The position numbers and the translations under genes are program-made. A stretch of DNA of 36,934 nucleotides. Source: Nemertoderma westbladi (taxonomy: Eukaryota; Xenacoelomorpha; Nemertodermatida; Nemertodermatidae). The notes below the pieces were generated by a model. The model saw only the letters and a program-made list of their open reading frames with translations, did no database searches and was not told where the DNA came from. The stretch lies in NCBI GenBank assembly GCA_032718475.1, contig JAUCBJ010006356.1, positions 1 to 36,934 on the forward strand, in the 5' to 3' direction. Positions 26,775 to 35,669 of this stretch are shown piece by piece; the stretch's first letter is position 1, and every line of letters begins with the position of its first letter.

Positions 26775-28110
26775 TTTCATATTCAGGTTCCTCCCCCCCC
26801 CCCCTAAATTTTTCTACAAATCTTAATGTAATTTGAAACAGAGATAGTTTCACCTCCCTCCTCCTCCGTGGGTGAGCCAGAATTTGTATGTTTGCTTTCC
26901 TTCTTTAGCTACAAACGTTTGAAAAAGGTGTCTCCGGCGATATTTCACATGTTACAACGCAGTTATTCTTTAACCATGATTTGTTGGTACTGATGGAAAG
27001 CTGGCCATGCAAGGATTACAAATATGTAACACAATCTGAATTTCGTGCTTGAAACATAGCTAAGATGTGGGCGTTTGAAAGTTGAATGGTTTTACACTTG
27101 CGCGAGGCTGTTTTATGGTGTGTGGTATATAGGCCTATATACTGTTGAGTAGCAGTGCGCGGTCTGGCCCCTACACTAACTGAAGTTCCAGAAGAACAAA
27201 ATGAACATCCGTATCCGTCTACTTTTGATATTTAGTATAATCAATGAATATTTTTATTTATTGTTGCAGTTTACTCAAACGCTCCAAATACAGTAAGTAG
27301 CAAAACATTTGTTTCGCGGTTATGTTACAGATAACAAATAATACTTTCTTCGGAAACAATAATTATAATAATTGCAGAAATATTTTTAAATGAAAACCAA
27401 ATGAACAAATATGAACGTAAAATAGGCCACAAAATCACATAACCATGTGAGTAGGTCTACGATATGTGACAATAAATTTAAGGTGGGGGTAGCACCCCCT
27501 ATTTGCAAGTTGTCAGAAAAATTTCAATCCTATCATGTGTCGAATTTATTGGAGATTTCAAATCTGCAAGCAGCTTTCTCATATATTTTCTCAACCTCAA
27601 GTTATTAGCCAAAACGTAAGAGCTAGACTGATTTTGACAAGCCTTCGAGCAGCGCGATACTTTACAATAATTGAATAAGGCCTTTTCTTAAAGAGGCTCT
27701 CCATGGTACAACTTGCTAACTTGCTTGATAAACTTGCTAAAAAGTAATTTTATTGGCTATATTTTTGGCAAGGATAGACAATTTCGTTGAATTTCATTCA
27801 ATTTTGGCAAAGTTATTGTTGAACAAAGAACAATGGTATTATATCTAAACTTTAACCTTTATCTTAGAATGAACTTGTTTTTCATGAAAAAGGCTATTTA
27901 TCCGCTAATTTTAAGTGAAATACGTTTAAATTCGGTAACTTGTTCAGAATACCTTTGTCAATAAATCTTCCAATCAAATTTTGCTAAAAATTCTCTGGGA
28001 AGTTTTTAGATTAACAAGTCCAAAAAATTGCTCTTTTGGGGCAATTTAACAGGGGAAGTGAAAAAGGAGCTTAACAAAAACAAATGTAAAACATTTCTCA
28101 CTTTGCACTC
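26775..28110. other. Intergenic DNA, no gene seen
   Basis: Contains a C run at about 26797, a diverged single arm of the 24-kb inverted repeat near 27010-27090, and a small GGGGGT-AGC-ACCCCC hairpin at 27484-27498. No recognisable coding sequence on either strand. Confidence 0.45.
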
Positions 28111-28116
28111 AAAGCC

Positions 28117-28944
28117 CCCCCCCCCCCCCCCCCCCCTCACAAGGAGCAACTTGTTTCTGCAATTTGTTTCTGAAACTTGTTGCTGGACTCCCTCACACAC
28201 AGAAATAAGTTGCGGAAACAAGTTGCAGAAACTTGTTGCTGGAGTCCTCACACACAGAAACAAGTTTCGGAAACAAGTTGCAGCAACTAGTTTCTGAAAC
28301 TTGTTGCTGGACTCCCTCACACACAGAAATAAGTTGCGGAAACAAGTTGCAGAAACTTGTTGCTGGAGTCCTCACAAACAGAAACAAGTTTCGGAAACAA
28401 GTTGCAGCAACTAGTTTCTGTGTGTGAGGGGGTCCAGCAACAAGTTTCTGTGTGTGAGGGGGTCCAGCAACAAGTTTCTGTGTGTGAGGGGGCCCAGCAA
28501 CAAGTTTCTGTGTGTGAGGGGGCCCAGAAACAAGTTTCTGTGTGTGAGGGGGTCCAGCAACAAGTTTCTGTGTGAGGGGGTCCAGCAACAAGTTTCTGTG
28601 TGTGAGGGGGTCCAGCAACAAGTTTATGTGTGTGAGGGGGTCCAGCAACAAGTTTATGTGTGTGAGGGGGTCCAGCAACAAGTTTCTGTGTGTGAGGGGG
28701 TCCAGCAACAAGTTTATGTGTGTGAGGGGGTCCAGCAACAAGTTTATGTGTGTGAAGGGGTCCAGCAACAAGTTTCTGTGTGTGAGGGGGTCCAGCAACA
28801 AGTTTATGTGTGTGAGGGGGTCCAGCAACAAGTTTATGTGTGTGAGGGGGTCCAGCAACAAGTTTATGTGTGTGAGGGGGTCCAGCAACAAGTTTATGTG
28901 TGTGAGGGGGTCCAGCAACAAGTTGCTCCGTGTGAGGGGGGGCC
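28117..28944. repeat. Composite element with inverted ends around a 30-bp minisatellite
   Basis: The left end reads C-run, CTCAC, AAGGAGCAACTTGTT. The right end reads AACAAGTTGCTCCGTGTGAG followed by a G run, its near-exact reverse complement. Between them, 28145-28410 holds two copies of a unit of about 125 bp carrying the minisatellite motif mainly in reverse orientation (TTGTTGCTGGACTCCCTCACACACAG), and 28411-28918 holds the direct 30-bp array. The whole block could fold back on itself. It has no coding role despite long open frames caused by the 30-bp period. Confidence 0.75.
28411..28918 (+). repeat. 30-bp minisatellite, 17 units
   Basis: Unit CAAGTTTCTGTGTGTGAG followed by GGGGTCCAGCAA. 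There are five units of 30 bp, one of 28 bp (a TG lost at 28561-28588), then eleven more of 30 bp. The main variants are TTTCTG/TTTATG and GTCCAG/GCCCAG. Units with TTTATG cluster in the right half, which suggests recent local duplication. Confidence 0.93.
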
Positions 28945-29129
28945 TAACGATATTAACCTTTCTCTATTGGAGAATATAATATCTTTGGCGTAGCGAAAAC
29001 ATTTTTAAAATTAAACAATTCTTTTTTTACATATCTTAAAGACTAGACTTAAATTAAATTAAATAAATAGCCTCTATCCCAACAAAATGTAAATATACAA
29101 CATTACAATTAATTATGCAAATAATTAAT

Positions 29130-29790
29130 GTGAGGACCAAGGATCAAGGTGAGGACCTTCGAATACGTAAGGGAAAGGCTTGGGCGGGCAGCCTTGAATA
29201 GGCCTTCCAGGATTTGGAAGTCACACAGAATTCATCGGAAACTTAAAGTCCGATTATTTAGAGCAGTAGTTCCAGTACACCTCCCATCGCTCTAACTGCT
29301 GAGGACACCAAATCTCTGGATGGCACATTCACAAGAATGCTACGCCGGGTTTACCAACCAGATACTACTGTACGCGTACATGAGGTGTCTCGGTGGTTCC
29401 CCCAAGCTTGACACTAGAACAAAGCCGCCTCCGCTTTGCAGGACATTGTTTTCACCGTGAGGACCAGCCTGTGCACAATCTTGTGCTTTGGCAACCCCAT
29501 GGAGAAGAGAAGCATGGTGAACAGCCCATGACTTTTGTCAGACACCTCTTAAACGGCACTGGCCTAGAAGGTGCGGATGGTCTCGCGAAATTCATTGGGG
29601 TAGGGAGTTGTGGTGGTGCAACTTTTTTGACAGGCCGACATAGCATTCTTAATGCACGCTGCATTGGGTTTGGCAATTGTAGATTGCGTGGTGGTGACCA
29701 AATGTTTTTGTTAAGCCGGCATAGCATCTTGATGTGCAGTTTCAATGCAGCAGGCCGATTATAATAGTAGTAGTAGTATGCCAAAAAAAA
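29130..29790 (+). pseudogene. Non-LTR retrotransposon fragment C, 3' end
   Basis: A plus-strand copy of the same LINE family as fragment A. It begins in the thumb region (AAGTCCGATTATTTAGAGCAG, TGCTACGCCGG) and continues through PPSLTLEQSRLRFAGHCFHREDQPVH, WQPHGEEKHGEQPMTF and GTGLEGADGLA to a 3' untranslated end finishing in a short (TAG)n run at 29762-29779. Upstream frames are broken. It is 5'-truncated and inactive, and its simple-repeat tail marks the family's 3' terminus. Confidence 0.82.
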
Positions 29791-30008
29791 ACCGAGAATA
29801 TTGACGTTAGAAATGAAGTCACCTCACAGGAAAACGAAATAAGTTACATAGTATTTGGTATCCTTATTTTCTGACAATCAATGTCAGGCGGCAGATACAG
29901 ACAACTTTGATGATCATATAATCTTACAACTAAACACCAAAAAATTCTTGCAAACATTTAATTTTGTTCTAAAGTAATAGGGTATCCTACTAACCAAATC
30001 TTGAGCTA
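29791..30008. other. Intergenic DNA, no gene seen
   Basis: AT-rich. The phrase GACGTTAGAAATGAAGTCACC near 29805 resembles part of the inverted repeat at 120-1205. Nothing else is recognised. Confidence 0.4.
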
Positions 30009-30232
30009 GGAGTAGCGCCCACCCCTACCCTCGGGTAGCAGCAGATGGAGTAGCGCCCACGCCTACCCTCGGGTAGCAGCAGATGGAGTAGCGCCCACCC
30101 CTACCCTCGAGTAGCAGCAGATGGAGTAGCGCACACCCCTACCCTCGAGTAGCAGCAGATGGAGTAGCGCCCACCCCTACCCTCGGGTAGCAGCAGATAG
30201 AGTAGCGCCCACGCCTACCCTCGAGTAGCAGC
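30009..30232. repeat. 38-bp minisatellite with an internal hairpin, about 6 units
   Basis: The unit begins GGAGTAGCGCCCACCCCTAC and ends GGGTAGCAGCAGAT. Units start at 30009, 30047, 30085, 30123, 30161 and 30199. Each contains CTACC-CTCG-GGTAG, a 5-bp stem with a CTCG loop (CTCGAG variant in three units). The array lies about 235 bp beyond the stop codon of the prominin gene, so it could be in the 3' UTR. Confidence 0.92.
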
Positions 30233-30467
30233 TATCGAAAGAGGAGCCTTCTGGTTGCCTGCGGCTTCGGCCGACTGTTTGCTTTACTACTATCCAATAT
30301 ATTGAAATTATAATTGATTGACCATAAATATAGTATATAACAATAGCTCTGAATTGAAATACCTAGAGTATGGTTTAAAATAATACAAGGATTAGATTTA
30401 GAACTGAGTAAGGATGTGTTCATTTCTGAAAAATCAATCGTTTTCCATTGGAGAAAAGTGACTGAAT

Positions 30468-32999
30468 TTAATCTGAATTATCGTCTAGGTTGTCATAGTT
30501 AATAGACACTCCCTTAATCCTCCTGTAATGATTCGAAGATAAAATTAGGAGCACCATGGCAACAACAGTGGTTACTGCAATCCAACCTGTGGCGAACCAT
30601 GCCCCGTTGATGGTTGGTAGCGTTCCAGAACAAACAGACCAAGTTATACCTTTGTAGACATTCCAAATCGGTAAACACTTCCCAAAGTTTATCTTTAACA
30701 TTGAATTGTTGCCTGTAAGTACATGAGCTGCGTAATCCATGATATAACCCTTATATTTTTCTTTAATGTCATCCCCTCTTTTACAGGATGACATTGTGCA
30801 GCTATCCCCGACTTTATTTGATTCGTTATCAAGGGCTGTTTTGAAATCAATAGTTGCATCTATGTAATTTATTAAACCATCTATATATACGATGTAAGCA
30901 TCATTGGCGATGTCCTTCTTACTTTTAACAGTCGCACCTTCGACGGTTGCGATGTTCAACATACTGCTATAAATAGGATCAACTTCAGCATCTTTCTCTG
31001 CGTGAGAACCACCAGTAGTGAACTCCAGAAGTTTTCCTACAATAGTTGCTGCGGGAGCGGCGCCATCAGCAAACTCTATTCCATCGTCGAGGATGTTGCA
31101 ATCAGTGGCTGGATCATGGTGTGTGCCCAAGTCGATGCATTCTCCGTAGGACATTGTAATGATGATAAGTGTTTCATTGAAAAATATAGGTGATGTTCTC
31201 AATTCTATAGAAGTGAAATGATCATGAATTGAGTCACCTGCTCCACCATAAAGACGGGGCGAGCTGCTCAAATGTTTAGCTAACTGGACTGTTATGTTGT
31301 CAAAATCTTTATCGGTGAACATACTGTCAGCATCCAGCTGCATTTCAATGTGTTTCATTTCCTCCATACTTCCTAAAGATACCGCTTCGTAAATGCCTTT
31401 GTTTTGTTTGCAACTGTCGAGCATTTTTGCCATATTGCTTCCCGGAAAAATGTCAGCTATTGGATCCTCTAATATGGGGTTGGTTCTCATGAAAATGTCT
31501 TCGATAAATTGACCGGATTCAACATCTTTGCAGAAGGCGGTGATTGGAACAAGTGCTGTAAAGCCAATAAACGTTATAAACATGAGTAACCAAACAATAA
31601 AAACTCCAAAAAAAGTGGCCATAGGCATCATTAAACAGGCGCCAAAGTTACTCAACTTTGTCCGTTTAGATGCAACCACATTCCTGTAGCCGATACTACC
31701 CAAGAAAAACGCCATTATAGATAACAGTGGAATAACGAATCCTAATATAAAGATCCCAATTCCAAAATTGTCTTGCGCCTTTGTTGCTCCTGATATTTTT
31801 ATTGATTCTAATATGGAGAATGTATCATTTAATTCGCCCATTGTGGAATCGAAATCTGCAATGGAATCGGCGACATGAATTGAATCTAAATGATTCTTAA
31901 TGTCTTCCAAAGTGGATGAAATCAATGAATTTATGTGCTTTCCATAAATATCTAGTACGACACTAACAGTTGGCGCCTGGGGAATACTCATGTTAGTTAA
32001 AAATGTAGAAGAAGTAGAACTCATTGCTGTCATAGCAACAATACTCTTAAGTGGTTCTTCTGTAAGATTCTTTAAAGCACCACAACAGGATAATTCTAAA
32101 ATTTTCAGCTTTTCTTCTTGAATCATAGCCAGAATGTTATTGTAAGCCGTCATGTAATCAGTGTATTTTGTGATAAAATCATCTAATTGATAAAATAATT
32201 TATCTGTTTCTTCGGCGTAGATGTCTATATGACTTTGTATGTGACATTCTTCGTTGACTAATGGACCGCTGAAAATATGCGGATCGCTGAGCTTCTCCTT
32301 GTACCAGTTCCTGAAGTGGTCGAACTGCCTTCCTACAAGCCAATAGATATCAGATACAATATCGGCTATATAGGCCGTCGCATCGTAGGGAACATCAGTA
32401 ACGAGGATGCGTTTCATATTACCGGGAACTTCGAGTATCATGTGTTTATTATTCCGATAGATCAGCACCGCTCCTGTCAAAACTAGTATAATCATAGCTA
32501 ATGTTGCCAATGACAACATCACACATACCCGGAAATTTGAATTGTTGCGTTTCCTTTTACTTCCACATTTTCCACTGCACCGGCAAATGCAGAAGACCAC
32601 CCAAATAGGAAACCATAGTAGGAGAAATAGTAAGCCCAGTGTTACTCCGACTAGGTATCCGAAAAGCGGCTTCATGTTGTCTCCAATCACGGATAATATT
32701 TCGCCGGTGTCCAAACTGCTGCCATTTTGCAAAGGTGCGAATATCCTATCCATGACGTCTTTTGTGGGAAATTCTGTAATGGCACTTGATATGAATAGAT
32801 TTACCATACTATAGTAAGGCGCCATGGCTCCGTAGTCAGACGTAATTTCGTCGCCTGTGAGTTTATATATAAGGTTATCCTCAGGCAGTGGATCAAATAC
32901 TGGTTCTCCATTGTCTCCTGTGTGCACTGTTGTAGGCCATGTTGTTGTGACGGAAGCAATGAACATTAAAACATAAATCAATCTTGCGAAAAACACCAT
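30468..32999 (-). CDS. Prominin-like pentaspan membrane protein (intronless)
   Basis: 843 residues from ATG 32999 (G at -3 and +4); the open frame runs to a TTG at 33044, but this ATG starts a clean signal peptide (residues 1-25). It has the prominin layout: extracellular N-terminus; TM1 about 112-137; a cytosolic Cys-rich turn FCICRCSGKCGS; TM2 about 158-181; a first large extracellular loop of about 230 residues; TM3 413-437; TM4 460-487; a second large loop of about 310 residues with paired cysteines and several N-X-S/T sites; TM5 801-821; and a 22-residue tail ending in acidic residues. Length is close to vertebrate PROM1 (about 865). Prominins are cholesterol-binding proteins of plasma-membrane protrusions. 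Vertebrate genes have many introns and this has none, with no stop or frameshift, so it is either an intronless lineage gene or an intact retrocopy. The paralogue is not assigned. Confidence 0.9.
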   Translation of the reverse strand: MVFFARLIYVLMFIASVTTTWPTTVHTGDNGEPVFDPLPEDNLIYKLTGDEITSDYGAMAPYYSMVNLFISSAITEFPTKDVMDRIFAPLQNGSSLDTGEILSVIGDNMKPLFGYLVGVTLGLLFLLLWFPIWVVFCICRCSGKCGSKRKRNNSNFRVCVMLSLATLAMIILVLTGAVLIYRNNKHMILEVPGNMKRILVTDVPYDATAYIADIVSDIYWLVGRQFDHFRNWYKEKLSDPHIFSGPLVNEECHIQSHIDIYAEETDKLFYQLDDFITKYTDYMTAYNNILAMIQEEKLKILELSCCGALKNLTEEPLKSIVAMTAMSSTSSTFLTNMSIPQAPTVSVVLDIYGKHINSLISSTLEDIKNHLDSIHVADSIADFDSTMGELNDTFSILESIKISGATKAQDNFGIGIFILGFVIPLLSIMAFFLGSIGYRNVVASKRTKLSNFGACLMMPMATFFGVFIVWLLMFITFIGFTALVPITAFCKDVESGQFIEDIFMRTNPILEDPIADIFPGSNMAKMLDSCKQNKGIYEAVSLGSMEEMKHIEMQLDADSMFTDKDFDNITVQLAKHLSSSPRLYGGAGDSIHDHFTSIELRTSPIFFNETLIIITMSYGECIDLGTHHDPATDCNILDDGIEFADGAAPAATIVGKLLEFTTGGSHAEKDAEVDPIYSSMLNIATVEGATVKSKKDIANDAYIVYIDGLINYIDATIDFKTALDNESNKVGDSCTMSSCKRGDDIKEKYKGYIMDYAAHVLTGNNSMLKINFGKCLPIWNVYKGITWSVCSGTLPTINGAWFATGWIAVTTVVAMVLLILSSNHYRRIKGVSINYDNLDDNSD

Positions 33000-33214
33000 T
33001 GCGAGCCAATTATTCGCCGAGTAAATAGTTGAGATATCAATCAATCTGAAACCGATTAAATTACAATTAACGAAATTAATTTACACTGAGTGACTGAGAT
33101 TATACTATATTAACTTCATGGCGTGTACCGGTACCTAGCACTCCATAATAATATAACATAACATAACCAGCGACGCTCATTGCTGTGATTCTATAATTTC
33201 CCACATGCCACTGA

Positions 33215-33352
33215 GGGTGTTCGGACACTTCCCCCCCGGACACTTCCCCCCGGACAGTTCCCCCCCCCCCCCCCCCCGCTCAAGTAGGACACTTCCCCCC
33301 CGGACACTTCCCCCCCAGACACTTCCCCCCCGCGGACACTTCCCCCCGACTG
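33215..33352. repeat. GGACACTTCCCCC minisatellite upstream of prominin
   Basis: About seven units of CGGACACTTCCCCC or close variants (AGACACTTCC, GGACAGTTCC), with a 17-C run and one CTCAAGTAGGACACTTCC unit. It lies about 215-350 bp upstream of the prominin start codon. The reverse-complement unit, including the same AAGTAGGACACTTCC variant, forms the array at 34340-34503. Confidence 0.85.
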
Positions 33353-33359
33353 CTCTTAA

Positions 33360-34028
33360 CTTCTCACATTCGTATTTTTCATTTTGTAAGGTAAACGGAC
33401 CGCTTGTATCCAGATAAGTTGTATCCAATTTTCCTTTCGTAGCTCAGAAAGTGATCTTTTGCATCCCGATTTTACATTTTATATCCAAGTTTTATTTATG
33501 GGTTTTATCAATGCAATTACATCGTATTGTTTGCTAATCTTTAAACAATTAATTATATTAGATAACCTATAAATTCCATCCCCGGAATGATATACTGTTT
33601 TTATTAACTATAGAATTATAATAATTAATTGTTTTAATTATAGGTATTATTATGTAATAGTCTTCTTCAAATTGTAGCAGATGGGGATGAATATTATTGT
33701 TGCAATCAAAATTATACCTCTCCAGGGTAAAATCGACATGCGTCGACCTGTATTCTGTGTTCAGCATTACACATTGATATACTACATATTACTACTATAC
33801 ATACTTTATAGATATTATACACACTACATATTAAATTTCCTGGTTACTTGCAATATTTTTAATAGGATTTTGTTGAATTATATAATATTGTAGTAATTTA
33901 TATATTAAATTGGTTAACATTCAATACAGCTCCTACTTTAGGCTTAGTCAATTTATTATCTGATGATACAAACATGAATTAATTATTTCAAAGTGGTCTT
34001 AAGTCTTTCACCACGGGCACTCAGGGAA
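33360..34028. other. AT-rich DNA between minisatellites, no gene seen
   Basis: Several similar TATATCCAAGTTTT / TGTATCCAG phrases (33400-33490) and AT-rich sequence. Frames are short and unconvincing. It could be the interior of an element bounded by the two opposed minisatellites. Confidence 0.4.
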
Positions 34029-34032
34029 ATGC

Positions 34033-34166
34033 CGGGGTCTGGGGGCGATAACCCCCAAGAAAAGAAGCGGGGGTTTGGGGGCGGCAGCCCCCAAGAAAAG
34101 AAGCGGGGGTTTGGGGGCGGTAGCCCCCAACAAAAGAAGCGGGGGTTTGGGGGCGGCAGCCCCCAA
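34033..34166. repeat. 36-bp GC-hairpin tandem repeat, about 3.6 units
   Basis: Unit GGGGGCGGCAGCCCCCAAGA followed by AAAGAAGCGGGGGTTT. Each unit contains the hairpin GGGGGC-GGCA-GCCCCC (variants GATA, GGTA). The last unit degenerates into ATTAAAAGAAATTAAAAG. Confidence 0.88.
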
Positions 34167-34339
34167 TTAAAAGAAATTAAAAGAATTAAAGGAATTAAAA
34201 GAAAAACAAACAAAATTTGACTATAAAAATGTTTCTTTTATAATTTTGAAAAAACTTGTCTAGATACAACTTGTCCTGTAACCATCTTTAACTTTTGTTT
34301 ATTGCTTTGATGCACCCAGATTAATTTTAACACTTTAAC

Positions 34340-34503
34340 TGGGGGGGAAGTGTCCGGGGGGCAAGTGTCCGGGGGGGAAGTGTCCTACTTGGGCGGGGGG
34401 GAAGTGTCCGGGGGGGAAGTGTCCTACTTGGGCGGGGGGGAAGTGTCCGGGGGGGAAGTGTCCTACTTGGGCGGGGGGGAAGTGTCCGGGGGGGAAGTGT
34501 CCT
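34340..34503. repeat. GGGGGAAGTGTCC minisatellite, inverted relative to 33215-33352
   Basis: Units of GGGGGGAAGTGTCCG alternate with GGGGAAGTGTCCTACTTGGGCG, giving a higher-order period of about 45 bp repeated three times. The units are the reverse complement of the array near the prominin 5' end. Confidence 0.88.
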
Positions 34504-34624
34504 AGATCCGGCACTGAGACATGGTGGAGCAGACAGTAGGTCTATGTATATTGTATATAGTACTGTAGAACCTGCCTTGCTATGCTAATTATATGGATGT
34601 AATTTCCGGAACGAATACGAATCA

Positions 34625-35545
34625 TTTAGGTACTTGGCAGGATTTCCTCGACTTCTGGAGCCAGTAGGTGGAGTTATCATCACCCCATCATCATTATGAT
34701 GATCTAAGGACATGCGTAGAACATATTCAACCACAATTATGAACAAGAATGGTGCAAGTGTGTCTCCTTGGAGGACGCCCCATAACACTTCAAATGGTTC
34801 TGTGTCACCGTCAACAGTAGACACAAATGTTGTCGAACCATCGTATACTGATCTGATTGCTGCAATAATTTTATAAGGAATCCCATATAATGAAAGTATG
34901 CTGAACATACGTGAGCAAGAGACTGAATCAAAGGCCTTGAAGATGAAGAAGTCAACAAAGATAAAAACTACAGATATGTTTTTATTTTTTGTCTTCGATT
35001 TTCCTTCTAAGTGCCAAAATGGCCTCCATGGTCCCACGACCTTTACGGGACCCATTCTGATTTCCACGGAGCAGTCTCTCAATGGGATACCAGATGCGAT
35101 TTAATAGAATTCTATTGTATAGCTTTGCAGCAATCGAGATTAATGAGATTCCCCGAAAAGAACCATAGAGTGTTAGGTTGCCCTTCTTGGGAACTGGCAC
35201 CAACTTATTTGTTTTCATTTCTTGTGGGACTCTTGTTGATCGGTACATGTCTACTATGATGGGATAGATGATCTTTAAACACTCAGGTATTTTAAAGACC
35301 TCATTGGGGAGACCATATACTCCACTATGGCACGATTGGTCTTAATGCTCTTTGCAGCAGCCTTCACTTCAGCAAAGGAGATATCGCCAATGGGAATATC
35401 TGGGAGTACAGACTCAGACACTTTTACTTCTATAAAGTTATCGGGCAATACCCTGTAATCATTTAGGAGCTTTTCAATGGCCTTCCAACCATTGGGGCAA
35501 TCAGCTGGTGATTCTACCTTAACCTTGGTGGTTGTTTGGCTTTTC
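34625..35545 (-). pseudogene. Non-LTR retrotransposon reverse transcriptase fragment B
   Basis: Minus-strand copy of the 5' and middle part of the same reverse transcriptase as fragment A. It carries a KVKVESPADCPNGW piece, then VPKKGNLTLYGSFRGISLIS (the RT0/1 region), LLNRIWYPIE, NQNGSRKGRGTMEAILALR, motif A FKAFDSVS, motif B GVLQGDTLAPFLF and DGVMITPPTGSR. It is split over three frames by indels and ends before the catalytic ADD motif. It keeps motif B, which fragment A lacks. Confidence 0.85.
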
Positions 35546-35549
35546 CTCC

Positions 35550-35665
35550 CAGTCATTAAAGGACACAGGCCTTGAAGATGCGGATATTTCTGGCTGCGCA
35601 AATTTGTTGATAACCCGGCATAACCATCTTAATGCAGCGCAATGCATGATGTCGATTATATAGAG
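35550..35665 (+). pseudogene. Non-LTR retrotransposon fragment D, 3' end in opposite orientation
   Basis: The plus strand reads CATTAAAGGACACAGGCCTTGAAGATGCGGAT and, after a diverged stretch, CGGCATAACCATCTTAATG and GTCGATTATA, matching the 3' end of fragment C in order. It therefore abuts fragment B in inverted orientation. The match is short and diverged. Confidence 0.55.
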
Positions 35666-35669
35666 ATAG

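Noticed and set aside
28411-28918. CRISPR-like array of 30-bp repeats
   Set aside because: The units are directly adjacent with no unique spacers, and the DNA is eukaryotic.
28193-28921. Long open frames on both strands (up to 242 codons) across the 30-bp minisatellite
   Set aside because: A 30-bp period without stops stays open in several frames by itself. The repeated decapeptides are artefacts of the repeat and have no start context or flanking coding signal.
29452-29784. 110-codon minus-strand frame with poly-Tyr
   Set aside because: Antisense of the LINE 3' end; the Tyr run comes from the TAG microsatellite tail.
30468-33044. Prominin start at 33044, giving 858 residues
   Set aside because: The codon there is TTG. 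The ATG at 32999 has a strong context and starts directly at a signal peptide.
33983-34220. Opposite-strand frames of about 75 codons across the 36-bp repeats
   Set aside because: 36 bp is a multiple of three, so frames stay open by repetition alone.
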